Positions 16,056 through 25,945 of a stretch of 64,000 bases of DNA are shown piece by piece. The translations under genes and the position numbers were made by a program. The stretch lies in contig JAFEGB010000333.1 in the NCBI GenBank assembly GCA_018240295.1, forward strand, positions 1 through 64,000, in the 5' to 3' direction. Position 1 is the stretch's first letter. Each line of letters starts with the position of its first letter. This DNA comes from Pseudomonadota bacterium. Lineage in GTDB: Bacteria > Pseudomonadota > Gammaproteobacteria > Competibacterales > Competibacteraceae. The notes below the pieces were generated by a model. That model did not search any database, was not told the DNA's origin, and saw only the letters and a list, made by a program, of their open reading frames with translations.

Positions 16056-17708
16056 TCACCACGGATCGGCGAGATACGGGAATTGCTTCAGGAAGGGCTT
16101 GTCGTTGTGCAGCGGATTCGGCGGCGTCTTCGGCTCGATCGGCGCGCCGTCCCACAGCGCCTGCTGGCTCAGCGTCTCGACGTTGCACGGCTTGCCGCCG
16201 CAGCCGGTCTTCATGTCGAGGAACAGCGACAGGAAGCGCGTCGCGACCTGGTCCTCCAGCCGCCGGCCGTACGGCCAGCTGCCGTTGGTATCCATGTCGA
16301 TGCCGCTGACGTTCGGGATGAAGATCTCGAACGTGCGCTTCAGCGGGATCGGCAGGCCGCGCGGGTTCCAGCTCGCGTCGGGCATGTTGACCTCCTGGAA
16401 GAAGCAGGTCTTCGCGCGCGGGAAGGCCTCGATCGCCAGCCGGTCGTAGCGGTGGATCGACACCGGCGAGTGGTCGTGGTCGAAGCAGGTCCTGAGGCCC
16501 AGCGCGTCGATCGACGGTCCGAAGCCCCAGCCCAGATGCGCGAAGCGGATCACGAAGCGCCGCGCCAGCGACAGGTTGTCGGCGCCGAGCTGGCGGGAGT
16601 CCTCGCGCTCGCTGAGCGCGGCATCCTCGAAGGGCACGCCGTCGGTATCGACGCGCTTGTAGCGCTCCAGCTCGCGCTCGAACTCGCTGCGCTCGCCCTG
16701 CGGCAGACGCTTTTCGAGCCACGGCCCGAAGCCCTTCTGCTCGTCCGGGATGGTCTCGACCTTGTTCGCGGCCTTCAGCACCCAGCTCTCGCCCCAGGCG
16801 CTGACGACGCGGTTCTTGTCCGGTGCCTCGGTCACGTAGCCGAGCGGCAGTTCGAGGATGATGGCGTTGACGTTGCGCCCGGCCTGCGCGTCCCTGCCGC
16901 TGTAGACGAAGCGGTAGTTGCCGTTGGCGTCCTTGCGGTAGGGCACGCCCTGCAGCTCGCGCGGGCCGCTGTCGGGCAGCGGCAGCTTCTCGTCCTCCCC
17001 GAGCCGTGGATGCGCCGGATCGAAGTTGAACAGCGTGTTGCCTTCGAGTTCGAGCAGCGTCTTCGGGATCGCGAACTCGCGCAGGTCCGGATCGGCACCG
17101 AGCGGGATCAGGTAGAACTGCGGCCCGTAGTTGATCGAGCGGAAGAAACCCGGCAGGTCGTTGAAGAAGGCATCGTCGCGACCGCCGACAAACACCTGCA
17201 GCGCCTGGCCGTCCGGCGCCTGCACGCTCACCGGCGTGTTGGTCGGGATGATCTTCGTGAAGCTGCCGGACGGGAAGCCGATGAAATCGACCTTGGCCTG
17301 CTGGCGGGCATCGACGCGCACGCGCACCTCGGCGGTGCGGCTGTCGAGGTAGCGATCCTTCAGCGCGCCGGCGTAGGCGAGCACGGTGTCGAGGCTCCAG
17401 TCCTCCTTCGACGGCCGCACCAGCCGCGCCTCGGGGTGGATGCGGATGCGGTACAGCAGGTCGGGATCGAGCACGCCGGTCTTCGGCACCGACGCGAAGG
17501 TCAGCGCCATCACGACCTTCTCGCCCTGGCTGCGGTCGTCGGCCGGAAAGCCGAAGAAGTCGTACAGGTCGGCCGGGCTGACCGGAATGTCCGAGAAGAT
17601 GGAATTGATCGCGTTCGGATCGTTGTGATCGGCCGCGAAGGCCGCCGATCCGGCCAGGGCGAGCGTGACGACGGCGGCCAGACGGCTGGCGCGGATGGGA
17701 ACACCCAT
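16056..17708 (-). CDS. Exported DUF4331 protein
   Basis: A 550-residue secreted protein. The ATG at 17708 is preceded by AGGAGG at good spacing, which decides the start against the longer frame. A signal peptide (LAAVVTLALAGSAAFA) precedes the mature start ADHNDPNAINSIFSDIPVS. The family hallmarks DLYDFFGFP and repeated beta-rich segments identify DUF4331. The function of this family is not established. Cys residues near the C-terminus (TGCGGKPC) could form a disulphide. It is monocistronic and divergent from a diguanylate cyclase gene. Confidence 0.85.
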   Translation of the reverse strand: MGVPIRASRLAAVVTLALAGSAAFAADHNDPNAINSIFSDIPVSPADLYDFFGFPADDRSQGEKVVMALTFASVPKTGVLDPDLLYRIRIHPEARLVRPSKEDWSLDTVLAYAGALKDRYLDSRTAEVRVRVDARQQAKVDFIGFPSGSFTKIIPTNTPVSVQAPDGQALQVFVGGRDDAFFNDLPGFFRSINYGPQFYLIPLGADPDLREFAIPKTLLELEGNTLFNFDPAHPRLGEDEKLPLPDSGPRELQGVPYRKDANGNYRFVYSGRDAQAGRNVNAIILELPLGYVTEAPDKNRVVSAWGESWVLKAANKVETIPDEQKGFGPWLEKRLPQGERSEFERELERYKRVDTDGVPFEDAALSEREDSRQLGADNLSLARRFVIRFAHLGWGFGPSIDALGLRTCFDHDHSPVSIHRYDRLAIEAFPRAKTCFFQEVNMPDASWNPRGLPIPLKRTFEIFIPNVSGIDMDTNGSWPYGRRLEDQVATRFLSLFLDMKTGCGGKPCNVETLSQQALWDGAPIEPKTPPNPLHNDKPFLKQFPYLADPW

Positions 17709-17922
17709 GTCCTGTCCCTCCTGAGGGTCCGGTGAGGCGCCGCGGGCGGTTCGCATCGCCGTCCGTCGGCGTGCCTGCGGTATAGCAGAGCCGCACCCCG
17801 CGCAAGGCAACGGCGACTTGCCGCGTCCGCTCAAGGGCTTGCACGGGCGGCATGGCCCTTCGCTGCATACGGCATCCGTCGTATATGCTTGCCCGGTCGA
17901 ACCTGCTGCCAAGGAGCTGCGC

Positions 17923-19086
17923 TTGCCTCCACGCCCCCCGCCCGGTTTCCACGAACGCCGGCGTGGCGACCGCCGCGTGCTGCAGTTCAGCGAATCCCCG
18001 GGCTGGATCGGCAGTGCCGGCCTGCGGCCGGCCTCGTGGGCCGAGATGCGCGTGCAGTTCCTGACGCGCTTTCTGTTCGTGAGCATCGCGCTGTTCTACT
18101 TCAGCGGCCGGCCGGGCGAGCAGCCGTTCTGGTATCCGGTCTGGGCCGTGTGGCTGCACGTCGGCAGCTACTGGCTGCTGAACGCCGTGAACATGTGGCA
18201 CGCCTGGCTCGGGCGCTATGGCGAATCGCGCATCCGGCTGGCGATGGTGCTCGACGTGGCCAGCATCTCGCTGTTCCTGGTCAACGATCCGTACAGCGTG
18301 CCGCCGTCGCTGCTCGCCTATCTGATGGTCATCCTCGGCAACGGCATGCGTTACGGGCTGCGCATGTACGGCGAATCGCTGGCCTGGAGCTTCGGCTGCG
18401 CGCTGCTCGCGCTCGTCGTGCGCTATCAGGACTCGCTGACCGACCTGCGCGCCGGGCTGATCTTCCTGCCGCTGTTCAGCGCGATCATCGTCATGTACGC
18501 GTACTTCCTGCTGCTGCGCCTCGAACAGGCGCGCGTGCAGCTCGAACGCGTCAGCCGCTACGACGGCCTGACCGGCCTGCTGAACCGCCGCGGCCTCGCC
18601 GAATCGGTCGAACTGCTGCAGCGGCTGATGGATCGCGACACCGACCGCATCACCGTCGTGTTCGCCGACATGGACCGCTTCAAGTCGGTCAACGACACGC
18701 TCGGCCACACCGCCGGCGACGCGGTGCTGCAGGAGATCGGCCGCATCCTGCGCGAGGGCGTGCGCCGCTCCGACCTGATCGCCCGCTACGGCGGCGACGA
18801 GTTCGTGTTCGTGCTGCCGCACACCGGCCGCGAACAGGCGCTGCAGGTCACCGGCCGGGTCGAGCGGCGCATCCACGAGCTTTCCCGGCGCACCGGCATC
18901 GACTTCGGCATCACCTTCGGCATGGGCGAGACCGGTGCCGGGCATCGCGCCGATGTGCTCGAACTGATCGACGCGGTCGATCGCGAGATGTACGAGGCCA
19001 AGCGCGCACGTCGCCAGCAGCGCGAGACCACGCTGCGGGCCGATGCGGCTCCGGCCTGGGACACTCCCGCCGCGGGCGGCGGCTGA
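17923..19086 (+). CDS. Integral-membrane diguanylate cyclase
   Basis: A protein of about 387 residues with some six N-terminal transmembrane helices of MASE type (for example FLFVSIALFYF and VILGNGMRYGL), then a GGDEF domain. The active-site motif GGDEF lies at residues 290-294, and the inhibitory RxxD site (RRSD) is five residues upstream, so an active cyclase is expected. I chose a TTG start because AAGGAG sits seven bases before it and a -10-like TATGCT lies near 17884. The in-frame ATG at 17818 would lie upstream of that promoter. Confidence 0.85.
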   Translation: MPPRPPPGFHERRRGDRRVLQFSESPGWIGSAGLRPASWAEMRVQFLTRFLFVSIALFYFSGRPGEQPFWYPVWAVWLHVGSYWLLNAVNMWHAWLGRYGESRIRLAMVLDVASISLFLVNDPYSVPPSLLAYLMVILGNGMRYGLRMYGESLAWSFGCALLALVVRYQDSLTDLRAGLIFLPLFSAIIVMYAYFLLLRLEQARVQLERVSRYDGLTGLLNRRGLAESVELLQRLMDRDTDRITVVFADMDRFKSVNDTLGHTAGDAVLQEIGRILREGVRRSDLIARYGGDEFVFVLPHTGREQALQVTGRVERRIHELSRRTGIDFGITFGMGETGAGHRADVLELIDAVDREMYEAKRARRQQRETTLRADAAPAWDTPAAGGG

Positions 19087-19165
19087 GGCGCCACTGGCCG
19101 GCTGCGCGGCAGCGGCCTAGCATCGCGCCATCCCGCTTCGGCCGACTCCGCAGGTGTACCCGACC

Positions 19166-19804
19166 ATGTCCCGCCCGCTGCCCGCCCGTGACGAAGTCTG
19201 GAGCGCCGAGGACTATCTCGGCTGGCCGAGCGACACGCCGCGCTGCGAGCTGATCGACGGGCGCGTGTATGCGATGTCGCCGGCACCGACGCTGGATCAT
19301 CAGCAGATCGCCCTGACTTTCGCCTCCGAACTGCGCATATCGCTGCGCTCGCGGCGCGGGCAGGATGGCAGCGGAGGAAACTGCAGCTGTCAGGTCTTCA
19401 TCGCCCCGACCGACGTGCGTCTCGACTCCCACACCGTCGTGCAGCCCGACGTGCTGGTCGTCTGTGACCCGGCGAAGCTCGCCAATGGCCGCCATGTCGA
19501 TGGCGCACCCGATCTGGTCGTCGAGGTGCTGTCGCCGTCGAACGCGCTGAAGGACCGGCGGCTGAAGCGGCGCGTCTACGAGCGTGCCGGCGTGCCCGAA
19601 CTGCTGCTGATCGACCCGGAACAGCGCTACGTCGAAATCCACCGCCTCGGCAGCGACGGCCGTTACGCCGCCCCGGAGCTGATCGCGCCGCAGGAGCCGC
19701 TGCCGCTCGCGCTGCTGCCGGACTGGCAGCCGACACCGGGCGAGCTGTTCGGCTGGCCGCCGGCCGACCTGTCGCTCGACGAAGACATGCCGGCGGCGCC
19801 GTAG
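19166..19804 (+). CDS. Uma2 (DUF820) family nuclease-fold protein
   Basis: A 212-residue protein with a PD-(D/E)XK-like fold. The family motifs are visible: CELIDGRVYAMSPAP, then VQPDVLVVC with the catalytic-type Asp, then PDLVVEVLSPSNALKD with the E-x-x-SP pattern, and RRVYERAGVPELLLIDP. Uma2 proteins are abundant in cyanobacteria and sporadic elsewhere, and their role is unknown. I prefer the ATG at 19166; a GTG at 19154 is also in frame. It converges with tpm, with four bases between the stops. Confidence 0.85.
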   Translation: MSRPLPARDEVWSAEDYLGWPSDTPRCELIDGRVYAMSPAPTLDHQQIALTFASELRISLRSRRGQDGSGGNCSCQVFIAPTDVRLDSHTVVQPDVLVVCDPAKLANGRHVDGAPDLVVEVLSPSNALKDRRLKRRVYERAGVPELLLIDPEQRYVEIHRLGSDGRYAAPELIAPQEPLPLALLPDWQPTPGELFGWPPADLSLDEDMPAAP

Positions 19805-19808
19805 CCGC

Positions 19809-20471
19809 TCAGCCGCCCGCCAGCGCTCCGAGCACGAAGGCGCAGTCCTCGATGCGGCTCATGCCGCGCTCGCGATAGCGCGGCTCGCTGGCGAGCAGAT
19901 CGACGCGCTCGACGCAGCGCACCGGCCAGTGCGGCTCGTACAGCGCGCGCACCTCGGACTCCGGCACGCTGAACGGCGGGCCGTCGCGCTCGGCCTGCTC
20001 GTAGTCGAGCGTGATCAGCAGCGTCGGCAGCGGCGGGCAGAGCGCCTGCAGATGCGCGACATAGCGCCGGCGCATCGGCGGCGGCAGGGCGATCAGCGCC
20101 GCGCGGTCGTAGATCGCCGCAACACCGGCCAGATGCGCGGCCTGCAGCGCGAAGAAGTCCCCGCACAGCAGCTCGATGCCCGCGCCCCGGAAGCGCTCGA
20201 ACGGGCCGTCGTGGCTTCGCTCGAATGGCAGGCCGTTGTCGGTGAAGAACTCGGTGCACGCGGTTTCCGACAGCTCGACGCCGAGCACCGGATGCCCCTG
20301 AGCGGCCAGCCACTGCAGATCGAGGCTCTTGCCGGCGAGCGGCACGAACACGCCCGCGCCGGCCGCCAGACCGAGCCGCGGCCAGTGGCGCTGCAGCAGC
20401 GGATTGATTTCGGACTGATGGAAGCCGAGATCACGGCGTTCCCATTTGTCGTGCCAGAAGGACGGTTCCAC
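19809..20471 (-). CDS. tpm: Thiopurine S-methyltransferase
   Basis: A 220-residue SAM-dependent methyltransferase of the TPMT family, which in bacteria handles thiopurines and selenium or tellurium compounds. The N-terminal signature FWHDKWERRDLGFHQSEINP and the SAM loop VFVPLAGKSLDL are both characteristic. YDRAALIALPPPMRRRYV is the conserved post-motif helix. It is divergent from dmeF, with about 90 bases between the starts. Confidence 0.95.
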   Translation of the reverse strand: MEPSFWHDKWERRDLGFHQSEINPLLQRHWPRLGLAAGAGVFVPLAGKSLDLQWLAAQGHPVLGVELSETACTEFFTDNGLPFERSHDGPFERFRGAGIELLCGDFFALQAAHLAGVAAIYDRAALIALPPPMRRRYVAHLQALCPPLPTLLITLDYEQAERDGPPFSVPESEVRALYEPHWPVRCVERVDLLASEPRYRERGMSRIEDCAFVLGALAGG

Positions 20472-20561
20472 GAGTCATCTCCCGAGGCAGGATGGCGGCT
20501 GCCGATGATAAGCGGCGGCGGCGTACACTCGGCCCTCCCGCCTGCCCGATGCGTGATCGCC

Positions 20562-21557
20562 ATGACCGAGCCCGCCGCCCCGCCGTGCGCGCACAGCCAC
20601 GCCTTCCACAGCAGCGCGCCGCAGGCCGAGCAGCGCGCCTGGCACGTCGTCTGGCTGACGGCGGTGATGATGCTCGTCGAGATCCTCGCCGGCTGGTGGT
20701 CGGGCTCGATGGCGCTGCTCGCCGATGGCTGGCACATGGCCTCGCACGTCGTCGCGATCGGGCTGGCCGCCCTCGCCTACCGCCACGCGCGCCGCCACGC
20801 CGGCGATCACCGCTACGCCTTCGGCACCTGGAAGGTCGAGGTGCTCGGCGGCTTCGCGAGCGCGGTGCTGCTGGCCGCGGTCGCGGTGCTGATGGCCTTC
20901 GAATCGCTGCTGCGGCTCGCAAACCCCGTCGACATCGCCTTCGGCGAGGCGATGGGCGTCGCGGCCATCGGCCTGCTCGTCAACCTCGCGAGCGCCTGGC
21001 TGCTGCACGACGACGGCCATGAGCACGGGACGCACGCGCACGAGGCCGCCCATGCGCACGGGCACGGGCACGGGCACGGGCACGACGCTGCCGGCTGCCC
21101 CGAGGCCGGGCAGCCCCATGCGCACGGCCATGATCTCAACCACCGCGCCGCCTACCTGCACGTGCTCGCCGATGCGCTGACCTCGGTCGCGGCGATCCTG
21201 GCGCTGGCCGGCGGCGAGTGGTTCGGCTGGAACTGGCTGGATCCGATGACCGGGCTGGCCGGCAGCCTGATCATCGGCGTCTGGGCACGCGGACTGCTGA
21301 TCGAGACCGGCCGCGTGCTGCTTGATCGCGAGATGGACGACCCGCTGGTCGGGCGCGTGCGCGCAGCCCTCGAGGATGACAGCGGCACCCGCGTCGAGGA
21401 CCTGCACCTCTGGCGCATCGGCCGCCGCCAGTACGCCTGCATCGTCGCCGTCAGCGATGCGCTGCGCCTGGCCCCGGCGACCTACAAGGCCCGGCTCGCC
21501 GGCTTCCCGCAGATCGTGCACGTGACCGTCGAGGTCAACGAGCGCGGCCTGTCCTGA
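20562..21557 (+). CDS. dmeF: DmeF-type cation diffusion facilitator
   Basis: A 331-residue CDF metal/proton antiporter expected to export Co(II), Ni(II) or related divalent ions. Six membrane helices are present, with the metal-site pattern LLADGWHMASH in helix 2 and LHVLADALTS in helix 5. The loop between helices 4 and 5 is strongly His-rich (HAHGHGHGHGH), encoded by a tandem GGCACG tract at about 21055-21084. The start at 20562 gives the family's typical His-containing N-terminus (CAHSHAFHS). No dedicated metal regulator is adjacent. Confidence 0.93.
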   Translation: MTEPAAPPCAHSHAFHSSAPQAEQRAWHVVWLTAVMMLVEILAGWWSGSMALLADGWHMASHVVAIGLAALAYRHARRHAGDHRYAFGTWKVEVLGGFASAVLLAAVAVLMAFESLLRLANPVDIAFGEAMGVAAIGLLVNLASAWLLHDDGHEHGTHAHEAAHAHGHGHGHGHDAAGCPEAGQPHAHGHDLNHRAAYLHVLADALTSVAAILALAGGEWFGWNWLDPMTGLAGSLIIGVWARGLLIETGRVLLDREMDDPLVGRVRAALEDDSGTRVEDLHLWRIGRRQYACIVAVSDALRLAPATYKARLAGFPQIVHVTVEVNERGLS

Positions 21558-21594
21558 CCGGGCCGCCGCCAGGCAGGCCGGACAAGCCGCCCCC

Positions 21595-21628
21595 AAAAAA
21601 AACGGGGGCGACCCGAAGGTCGCCCCCG
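21595..21628 (-). terminator. Intrinsic terminator of the acyl-CoA dehydrogenase gene
   Basis: Read on the minus strand, an 11-bp perfect stem (CGGGGGCGACC/GGTCGCCCCCG) with a 4-base loop is followed by eight T residues, 46 bases after the acyl-CoA dehydrogenase stop. Confidence 0.92.
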
Positions 21629-21673
21629 AGCCCTGTCGACCGAGGGTTCACTACGAAAGGAAACCGGACCGGA

Positions 21674-23455
21674 TCAGAACTGCTCCGGGTCGAGCGCCAT
21701 CATCGATGCCGCACCTGCCTTGGCGACGGTCAGCAGCGCGCCGGCGCGCGGCAGCAGCTGTTCGGCGTAGAAGCGCGCGGTCACGAGCTTGGCGCCGTAG
21801 AACTTCGGATCCCCGCCGGCCGCGAGCTGCGCACTCGCCGCCAGCGCGGCCCGCGCCATCTGCCAGCCGCCGCAGACGCAGCCGGCCATCATCAGCAGGT
21901 TGAAGGCGGCCCCGAGCACGTCGGCCTGGCAGGCCTCGTAATTTGCGACCACCCAGTCCGCAGCCTCTTCGAGCGCATCGACGGCCGGAGCGAGCCGGGT
22001 ACGGATCACGGCCAGGTCCTCGCCATCAGCGGCATCGAGACCGGCGAGCGTCGCGCGCATGTCGGCGAGCAGCGCCTGCATCGCCGCGCCGCGATCCAGC
22101 GCCAGCTTGCGCCCGACGAAGTCGTTGGCCTGGATCGCGGTCGTGCCCTCGTAGATCGTCGTGATGCGCGCATCGCGGAAGTACTGCGCCGCACCGGTCT
22201 CCTCGACGTAGCCCATGCCGCCGTGCACCTGGATGCCGATCGAGGTCACGTCCTGACCGGTCTCGGTAGACCAGCCCTTGACGATCGGGATCATCAGGTC
22301 GACGCGCGCCTGCGCGGCCTTGCGCACGGCCTCGTCGGGATGGCGGCGGGCGATGTCGACCTGCGCGGCGGTGGTGTAGGCGACCGCGCGCATGGCCTCG
22401 GCCTGCGCCCTCATCGTCATCAGCATCCGGCGCACGTCCGGGTGGTTGATGATCGGCGACCTGGCATCGCCCTGATCGACGACGGTGCGGCCCTGGATGC
22501 GGTCATTCGCGTACCAGCGCGCCTGCTGGTAGGCCCGATCGGCCTGCGCGAGCCCCTGCAGGCCGACCTTCAGGCGCGCCTCGTTCATCATCGTGAACAT
22601 GTGCGCGAGGCCCTTGTTGGCGGTGCCGACCAGATAGCCGATCGCTTCCTCGAAGGCGAGCACGCAGGTCGGGCTGCCGTGGATGCCGAGCTTGTGCTCG
22701 ATCGACACGCACTGCACGGTGTTGCGCTCGCCCGGCGTGCCGTCGGCGTTCAGCAGGAACTTCGGCACCAGGAACAGCGAGATGCCGCGCACGCCGGCCG
22801 GGGCGTCGGGCAGGCGCGCGAGCACGAGATGCACGACGTTGTCGGTCATGTCGTGATCGCCCCAGGTGATGAAGATCTTCTGGCCGCTGATGCGGTAGTG
22901 ATCCCCTTCGGGCACGGCCTTGCTGCGCACCGCGGCCAGATCCGAGCCGGCCTGCGGTTCGGTCAGGTTCATCGTGCCGGTCCAGGTGCCGGCGACCATG
23001 TTCGCGAGGTACGCGGCCTTCAGCTCGTCGGTCGCGTAGTGCTGGATGGCCTCGATTGCGCCGAGCGTCAGCATCGGGCACAGCGCGAAGGCCATGTTCG
23101 CGGCGTTCCACATCTCGTGCGTGGCGGTGCCGAGCAGTTCCGGCAGGCCCTGGCCATCGTATTCGGTCGGGCAGGCCAGACCGTTCCAGCCACCTTCGAT
23201 GAACTGCTGGTAGGCCTCGGCGAAACCGGGGGCGGCGACGACGCCGGCCTCGGTCCAGCGCGCGCCGTTGCGGTCGGCCTGCTGGTTCAGCGGATCGAGG
23301 ACGTTGCCGGCGAGCTTGCCCGCCTCCTCCAGCACCGCCTCGACGAGGTCGGGACCGACGTCCTCGCAGCCCGGCAGGGCGGCGATGGCGTCGAGGTCGA
23401 CGAGTTCACCGATGACGAAGCGCATGTCGCGGACGGGGGCGGTATAGCTGCTCAT
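21674..23455 (-). CDS. Acyl-CoA dehydrogenase, long form with extra C-terminal domain
   Basis: A 593-residue FAD enzyme of the large acyl-CoA dehydrogenase group that includes DmdC-like and FadE-like members. The flavin and substrate signatures are present: GTMNLTEPQAGSDL, GQKIFITWGDHDM, and the late QVHGGMGYVEET with GTTAIQANDFVGRKL. Residues after about 470 form the extra C-terminal domain of this subgroup. Electrons would pass to the flavoprotein encoded immediately upstream by etfBA on the same strand. The substrate cannot be read from sequence; fatty or methylthio-acyl-CoA are both possible. Confidence 0.9.
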   Translation of the reverse strand: MSSYTAPVRDMRFVIGELVDLDAIAALPGCEDVGPDLVEAVLEEAGKLAGNVLDPLNQQADRNGARWTEAGVVAAPGFAEAYQQFIEGGWNGLACPTEYDGQGLPELLGTATHEMWNAANMAFALCPMLTLGAIEAIQHYATDELKAAYLANMVAGTWTGTMNLTEPQAGSDLAAVRSKAVPEGDHYRISGQKIFITWGDHDMTDNVVHLVLARLPDAPAGVRGISLFLVPKFLLNADGTPGERNTVQCVSIEHKLGIHGSPTCVLAFEEAIGYLVGTANKGLAHMFTMMNEARLKVGLQGLAQADRAYQQARWYANDRIQGRTVVDQGDARSPIINHPDVRRMLMTMRAQAEAMRAVAYTTAAQVDIARRHPDEAVRKAAQARVDLMIPIVKGWSTETGQDVTSIGIQVHGGMGYVEETGAAQYFRDARITTIYEGTTAIQANDFVGRKLALDRGAAMQALLADMRATLAGLDAADGEDLAVIRTRLAPAVDALEEAADWVVANYEACQADVLGAAFNLLMMAGCVCGGWQMARAALAASAQLAAGGDPKFYGAKLVTARFYAEQLLPRAGALLTVAKAGAASMMALDPEQF

Positions 23456-23562
23456 GACTCCTCACTCCTGTCTTGTCGAATGCCGGCAGGGGCCGCGCCG
23501 CAACGGACGGGCGGTGCGGCTCCTGCCGGGGTACTGCCGGGTGATCCGGGATATGCCGGTGA

Positions 23563-24489
23563 TCAGAGGCTCTGCGTCAGTTCCGGAACGAGCTGGAACA
23601 GGTCGCCGACCAGGCCGTAGTCGGCCACCTGGAAAATCGGCGCCTCCTCGTCCTTGTTGATCGCGACGATGACCTTGCTGTCCTTCATGCCGGCGAGGTG
23701 CTGGATCGCGCCGGAGATGCCGACGGCGATGTACAGCTGCGGCGCGACGATCTTGCCGGTCTGGCCGACCTGATAGTCGTTCGGCACGAAGCCGGCATCG
23801 ACGGCGGCGCGCGAGGCACCGACCGCGGCGCCGAGCTTGTCGGCCAGGGCTTCGAGGATCGCGAAGTTCTCGCCCGAACCGAGACCGCGGCCGCCGGAGA
23901 CGACGACGCGGGCGCTGGTGAGCTCGGGACGCTCGGACTTCATGATCTCCTGGCCGACGAAGCGCGCGACCCCGCTGTCCGCGGCGCCGCTGATGCGCTC
24001 GATCGGCGCGCTGCCGCCGCTCGCTGCCGCAGCCGCGAAGGCCGTGCCGCGCACGGTGACGACCTTGACCGGGTCGGCCGACTGCACGGTGGCGAGCACG
24101 TTGCCGGCGTAGATCGGGCGCACGAAGGTATCGGGCGAGACGATCTCGATGATGTCGGAGACCGGCGCCACGTCGAGCAGCGCGGCGATGCGCGGTGCGA
24201 CGTTCTTGCCGGCGGCGGTGGCCGGCGCCAGCACGTGGCTGTAGCCGCCGGCGAGGCCGGTGACCAGCGGCGCGAGGTTCTCGGCCAGCGCATGCGCGAG
24301 CGCGGCGTCGTCGGCGAGCAGCACCTTGCTGACACCGGCGACTTGGGCAGCGGCCTCGGCGACCGCGCCGCAGCCCTGGCCGGCGACCAGCACGTGCACC
24401 TCGCCGAGCCCGGCGGCGGCGGTGACGGTGTTCAGCGTCGCGGCCTTCAGCACCGCGTTATCGTGTTCGGCAATGACGAGGACGGCCAT
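23563..24489 (-). CDS. etfA: Electron transfer flavoprotein alpha subunit
   Basis: A 308-residue EtfA. The C-terminal FAD-binding signature is intact ([13 protein letters not shown], then [19 protein letters not shown] and [12 protein letters not shown]). It pairs with EtfB to carry electrons from acyl-CoA dehydrogenases to the ubiquinone pool. The gap to etfB is two bases, so the two are one transcription and translation unit. Confidence 0.97.
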   Translation of the reverse strand: MAVLVIAEHDNAVLKAATLNTVTAAAGLGEVHVLVAGQGCGAVAEAAAQVAGVSKVLLADDAALAHALAENLAPLVTGLAGGYSHVLAPATAAGKNVAPRIAALLDVAPVSDIIEIVSPDTFVRPIYAGNVLATVQSADPVKVVTVRGTAFAAAAASGGSAPIERISGAADSGVARFVGQEIMKSERPELTSARVVVSGGRGLGSGENFAILEALADKLGAAVGASRAAVDAGFVPNDYQVGQTGKIVAPQLYIAVGISGAIQHLAGMKDSKVIVAINKDEEAPIFQVADYGLVGDLFQLVPELTQSL

Positions 24490-24491
24490 GA

Positions 24492-25241
24492 TCAGAGCAC
24501 CTGCGCGACGTTCTTGAGCTTGTCGACCAGTTCGGCAACCGAGGCCACCTTGACGCCACCGGCGCGCTTGGGCGGCTCGGCGACCTTCAGCGTCTTCAGC
24601 CGCGGCGTCACGTCGACGCCGAACGCCTCGGGCTTCAGCACTTCGAGCGGCTTCTTCTTGGCCTTCATGATGTTCGGCAGCTTGACGTAGCGCGGCTCGT
24701 TCAGGCGCAGGTCGCTGGTGATGACGGCCGGCAGCTTCAGCTCGACGGTCTCGGCACCGCCATCGACCTCGCGGGTGACGGTGACGAGGCCGTCGCCAGG
24801 CTCGACCTTCGACGCGAACGTGCCCTGGCCGCAGCCGAGCAGCGCGGCGAGCATCTGGCCGGTCTGGTTGCAGTCATCGTCGATCGCCTGCTTGCCGAGG
24901 ATCACGAGGCCGGGCTGTTCCTTGTCGACCACGGCCTTCAGCAGCTTCGCGACCGCGAGCGGCTGCAGTTCGGCATCGGTCTCGACCAGGATCGCGCGAT
25001 CGGCGCCCATGGCCAGGGCGGTGCGCAGCGTGTCCTGACAGGCGGAAACGCCGAGCGAGACGACGACGACCTCGCTGGCCTTGCCGGCCTCCTGCAGGCG
25101 CACGGCTTCCTCGACGGCGATCTCGTCGAAGGGATTCATCGACATCTTGACGTTGGCAGTCTCGACGCCGGTGCCGTCCGCTTTCGGACGCACCTTGACG
25201 TTGTAATCGACCACCCGTTTGACGGCGACCAGGACTTTCAT
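24492..25241 (-). CDS. etfB: Electron transfer flavoprotein beta subunit
   Basis: A 249-residue EtfB. The N-terminus [18 protein letters not shown], the [14 protein letters not shown] segment and the AMP-binding [19 protein letters not shown] loop are typical. The C-terminal recognition loop ([12 protein letters not shown]) that docks to dehydrogenases is present. It leads the etfB-etfA-acyl-CoA dehydrogenase cluster and is divergent from phaJ. Confidence 0.97.
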   Translation of the reverse strand: MKVLVAVKRVVDYNVKVRPKADGTGVETANVKMSMNPFDEIAVEEAVRLQEAGKASEVVVVSLGVSACQDTLRTALAMGADRAILVETDAELQPLAVAKLLKAVVDKEQPGLVILGKQAIDDDCNQTGQMLAALLGCGQGTFASKVEPGDGLVTVTREVDGGAETVELKLPAVITSDLRLNEPRYVKLPNIMKAKKKPLEVLKPEAFGVDVTPRLKTLKVAEPPKRAGGVKVASVAELVDKLKNVAQVL

Positions 25242-25315
25242 CGATGCGGTACCTCGGTGGGATATATGCGGCTTCCCGTCCGGCCCGGCCGCGATCGGCG
25301 ACGCTGGATACCGGT

Positions 25316-25349
25316 ATTATCGGAATGAGCACTAAGGGAAAACCCTAGT
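25316..25349 (-). promoter_or_regulatory. Possible etfBA promoter with dyad operator
   Basis: On the minus strand GATAAT (25316-25321) could be a -10 box. The interrupted dyad ACTAaGGG-AAAA-CCCTAGT at 25331-25349 covers the place of the -35 box, which is itself a poor match. This arrangement would suit an activator or repressor, but it rests on position and symmetry only. Confidence 0.3.
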
Positions 25350-25485
25350 ACGACTTTACCGATTACCCAGTGCCGTCGCAAGATGCCGGGATCGTCCGGG
25401 GCGAGCCGGCACAGTCTATGCGCCGGGCCCGGGTTTTCTTACCCTGTCCTGCCCTCTCCCTCCCCACCCCCGAGGCTGCTTGACC

Positions 25486-25920
25486 ATGTCCGATCTGCAC
25501 GGCTACTACATCGAAGACCTGAGCGTCGGCCAGAGCGCGTCCTACGCGAAGACCGTCACCGAAGCCGACGTGATCCTGTTCGCCGGCATCACCGGCGACG
25601 ACAACCCGGTGCACATCAACCAGGAATTTGCCGAAACGACGATGTTCAAGGGTCGCATCGTGCACGGCATCTTCTGCGGCGGGCTGATCTCGACGGTCGC
25701 CGGCACGCGGCTGCCCGGACCGGGCGCGATCTACATCGAGCAGTCGCTGAAGTTCAAGGCGCCGGTGCGCATCGGCGACACGGTCACCGCGACCGTCACC
25801 GTCACCGAGATCAACGCCGCCAAGCGCCGCGTGCACGCCGACACCGTCTGCACGGTGCACGGCAAGGTGGTCGTCGAGGGCAAGGCGACCTTCATGGTCG
25901 ACAACCGCCCGGCGGGCTGA
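25486..25920 (+). CDS. phaJ: (R)-specific enoyl-CoA hydratase, PhaJ-like MaoC
   Basis: A 144-residue single hot-dog MaoC protein. The hydratase motif is intact (ITGDDNPVHIN, with catalytic Asp and His), followed by GRIVHGIFCGGLIS. PhaJ converts trans-2-enoyl-CoA from beta-oxidation to (R)-3-hydroxyacyl-CoA, the PHA precursor. Placement next to acyl-CoA dehydrogenase and etfBA, and the presence of phaC in the window, support this role. Other MaoC proteins of this size hydrate short enoyl-CoAs, so chain length is uncertain. The ATG at 25486 is preferred to a TTG at 25480. Confidence 0.85.
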   Translation: MSDLHGYYIEDLSVGQSASYAKTVTEADVILFAGITGDDNPVHINQEFAETTMFKGRIVHGIFCGGLISTVAGTRLPGPGAIYIEQSLKFKAPVRIGDTVTATVTVTEINAAKRRVHADTVCTVHGKVVVEGKATFMVDNRPAG

Positions 25921-25945
25921 GCCCGCGCTGCCGTCACACGCCGGC

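Noticed and set aside
16000-18945. A 981-codon minus-strand frame
   Set aside because: It overlaps the DUF4331 gene in another frame and the second cyclase gene in antisense; composition is typical of a shadow frame.
21055-21084. Tandem GGCACG units, considered as a regulatory repeat or CRISPR remnant
   Set aside because: They encode the His/Gly-rich loop of DmeF in frame, and there are no spacers.
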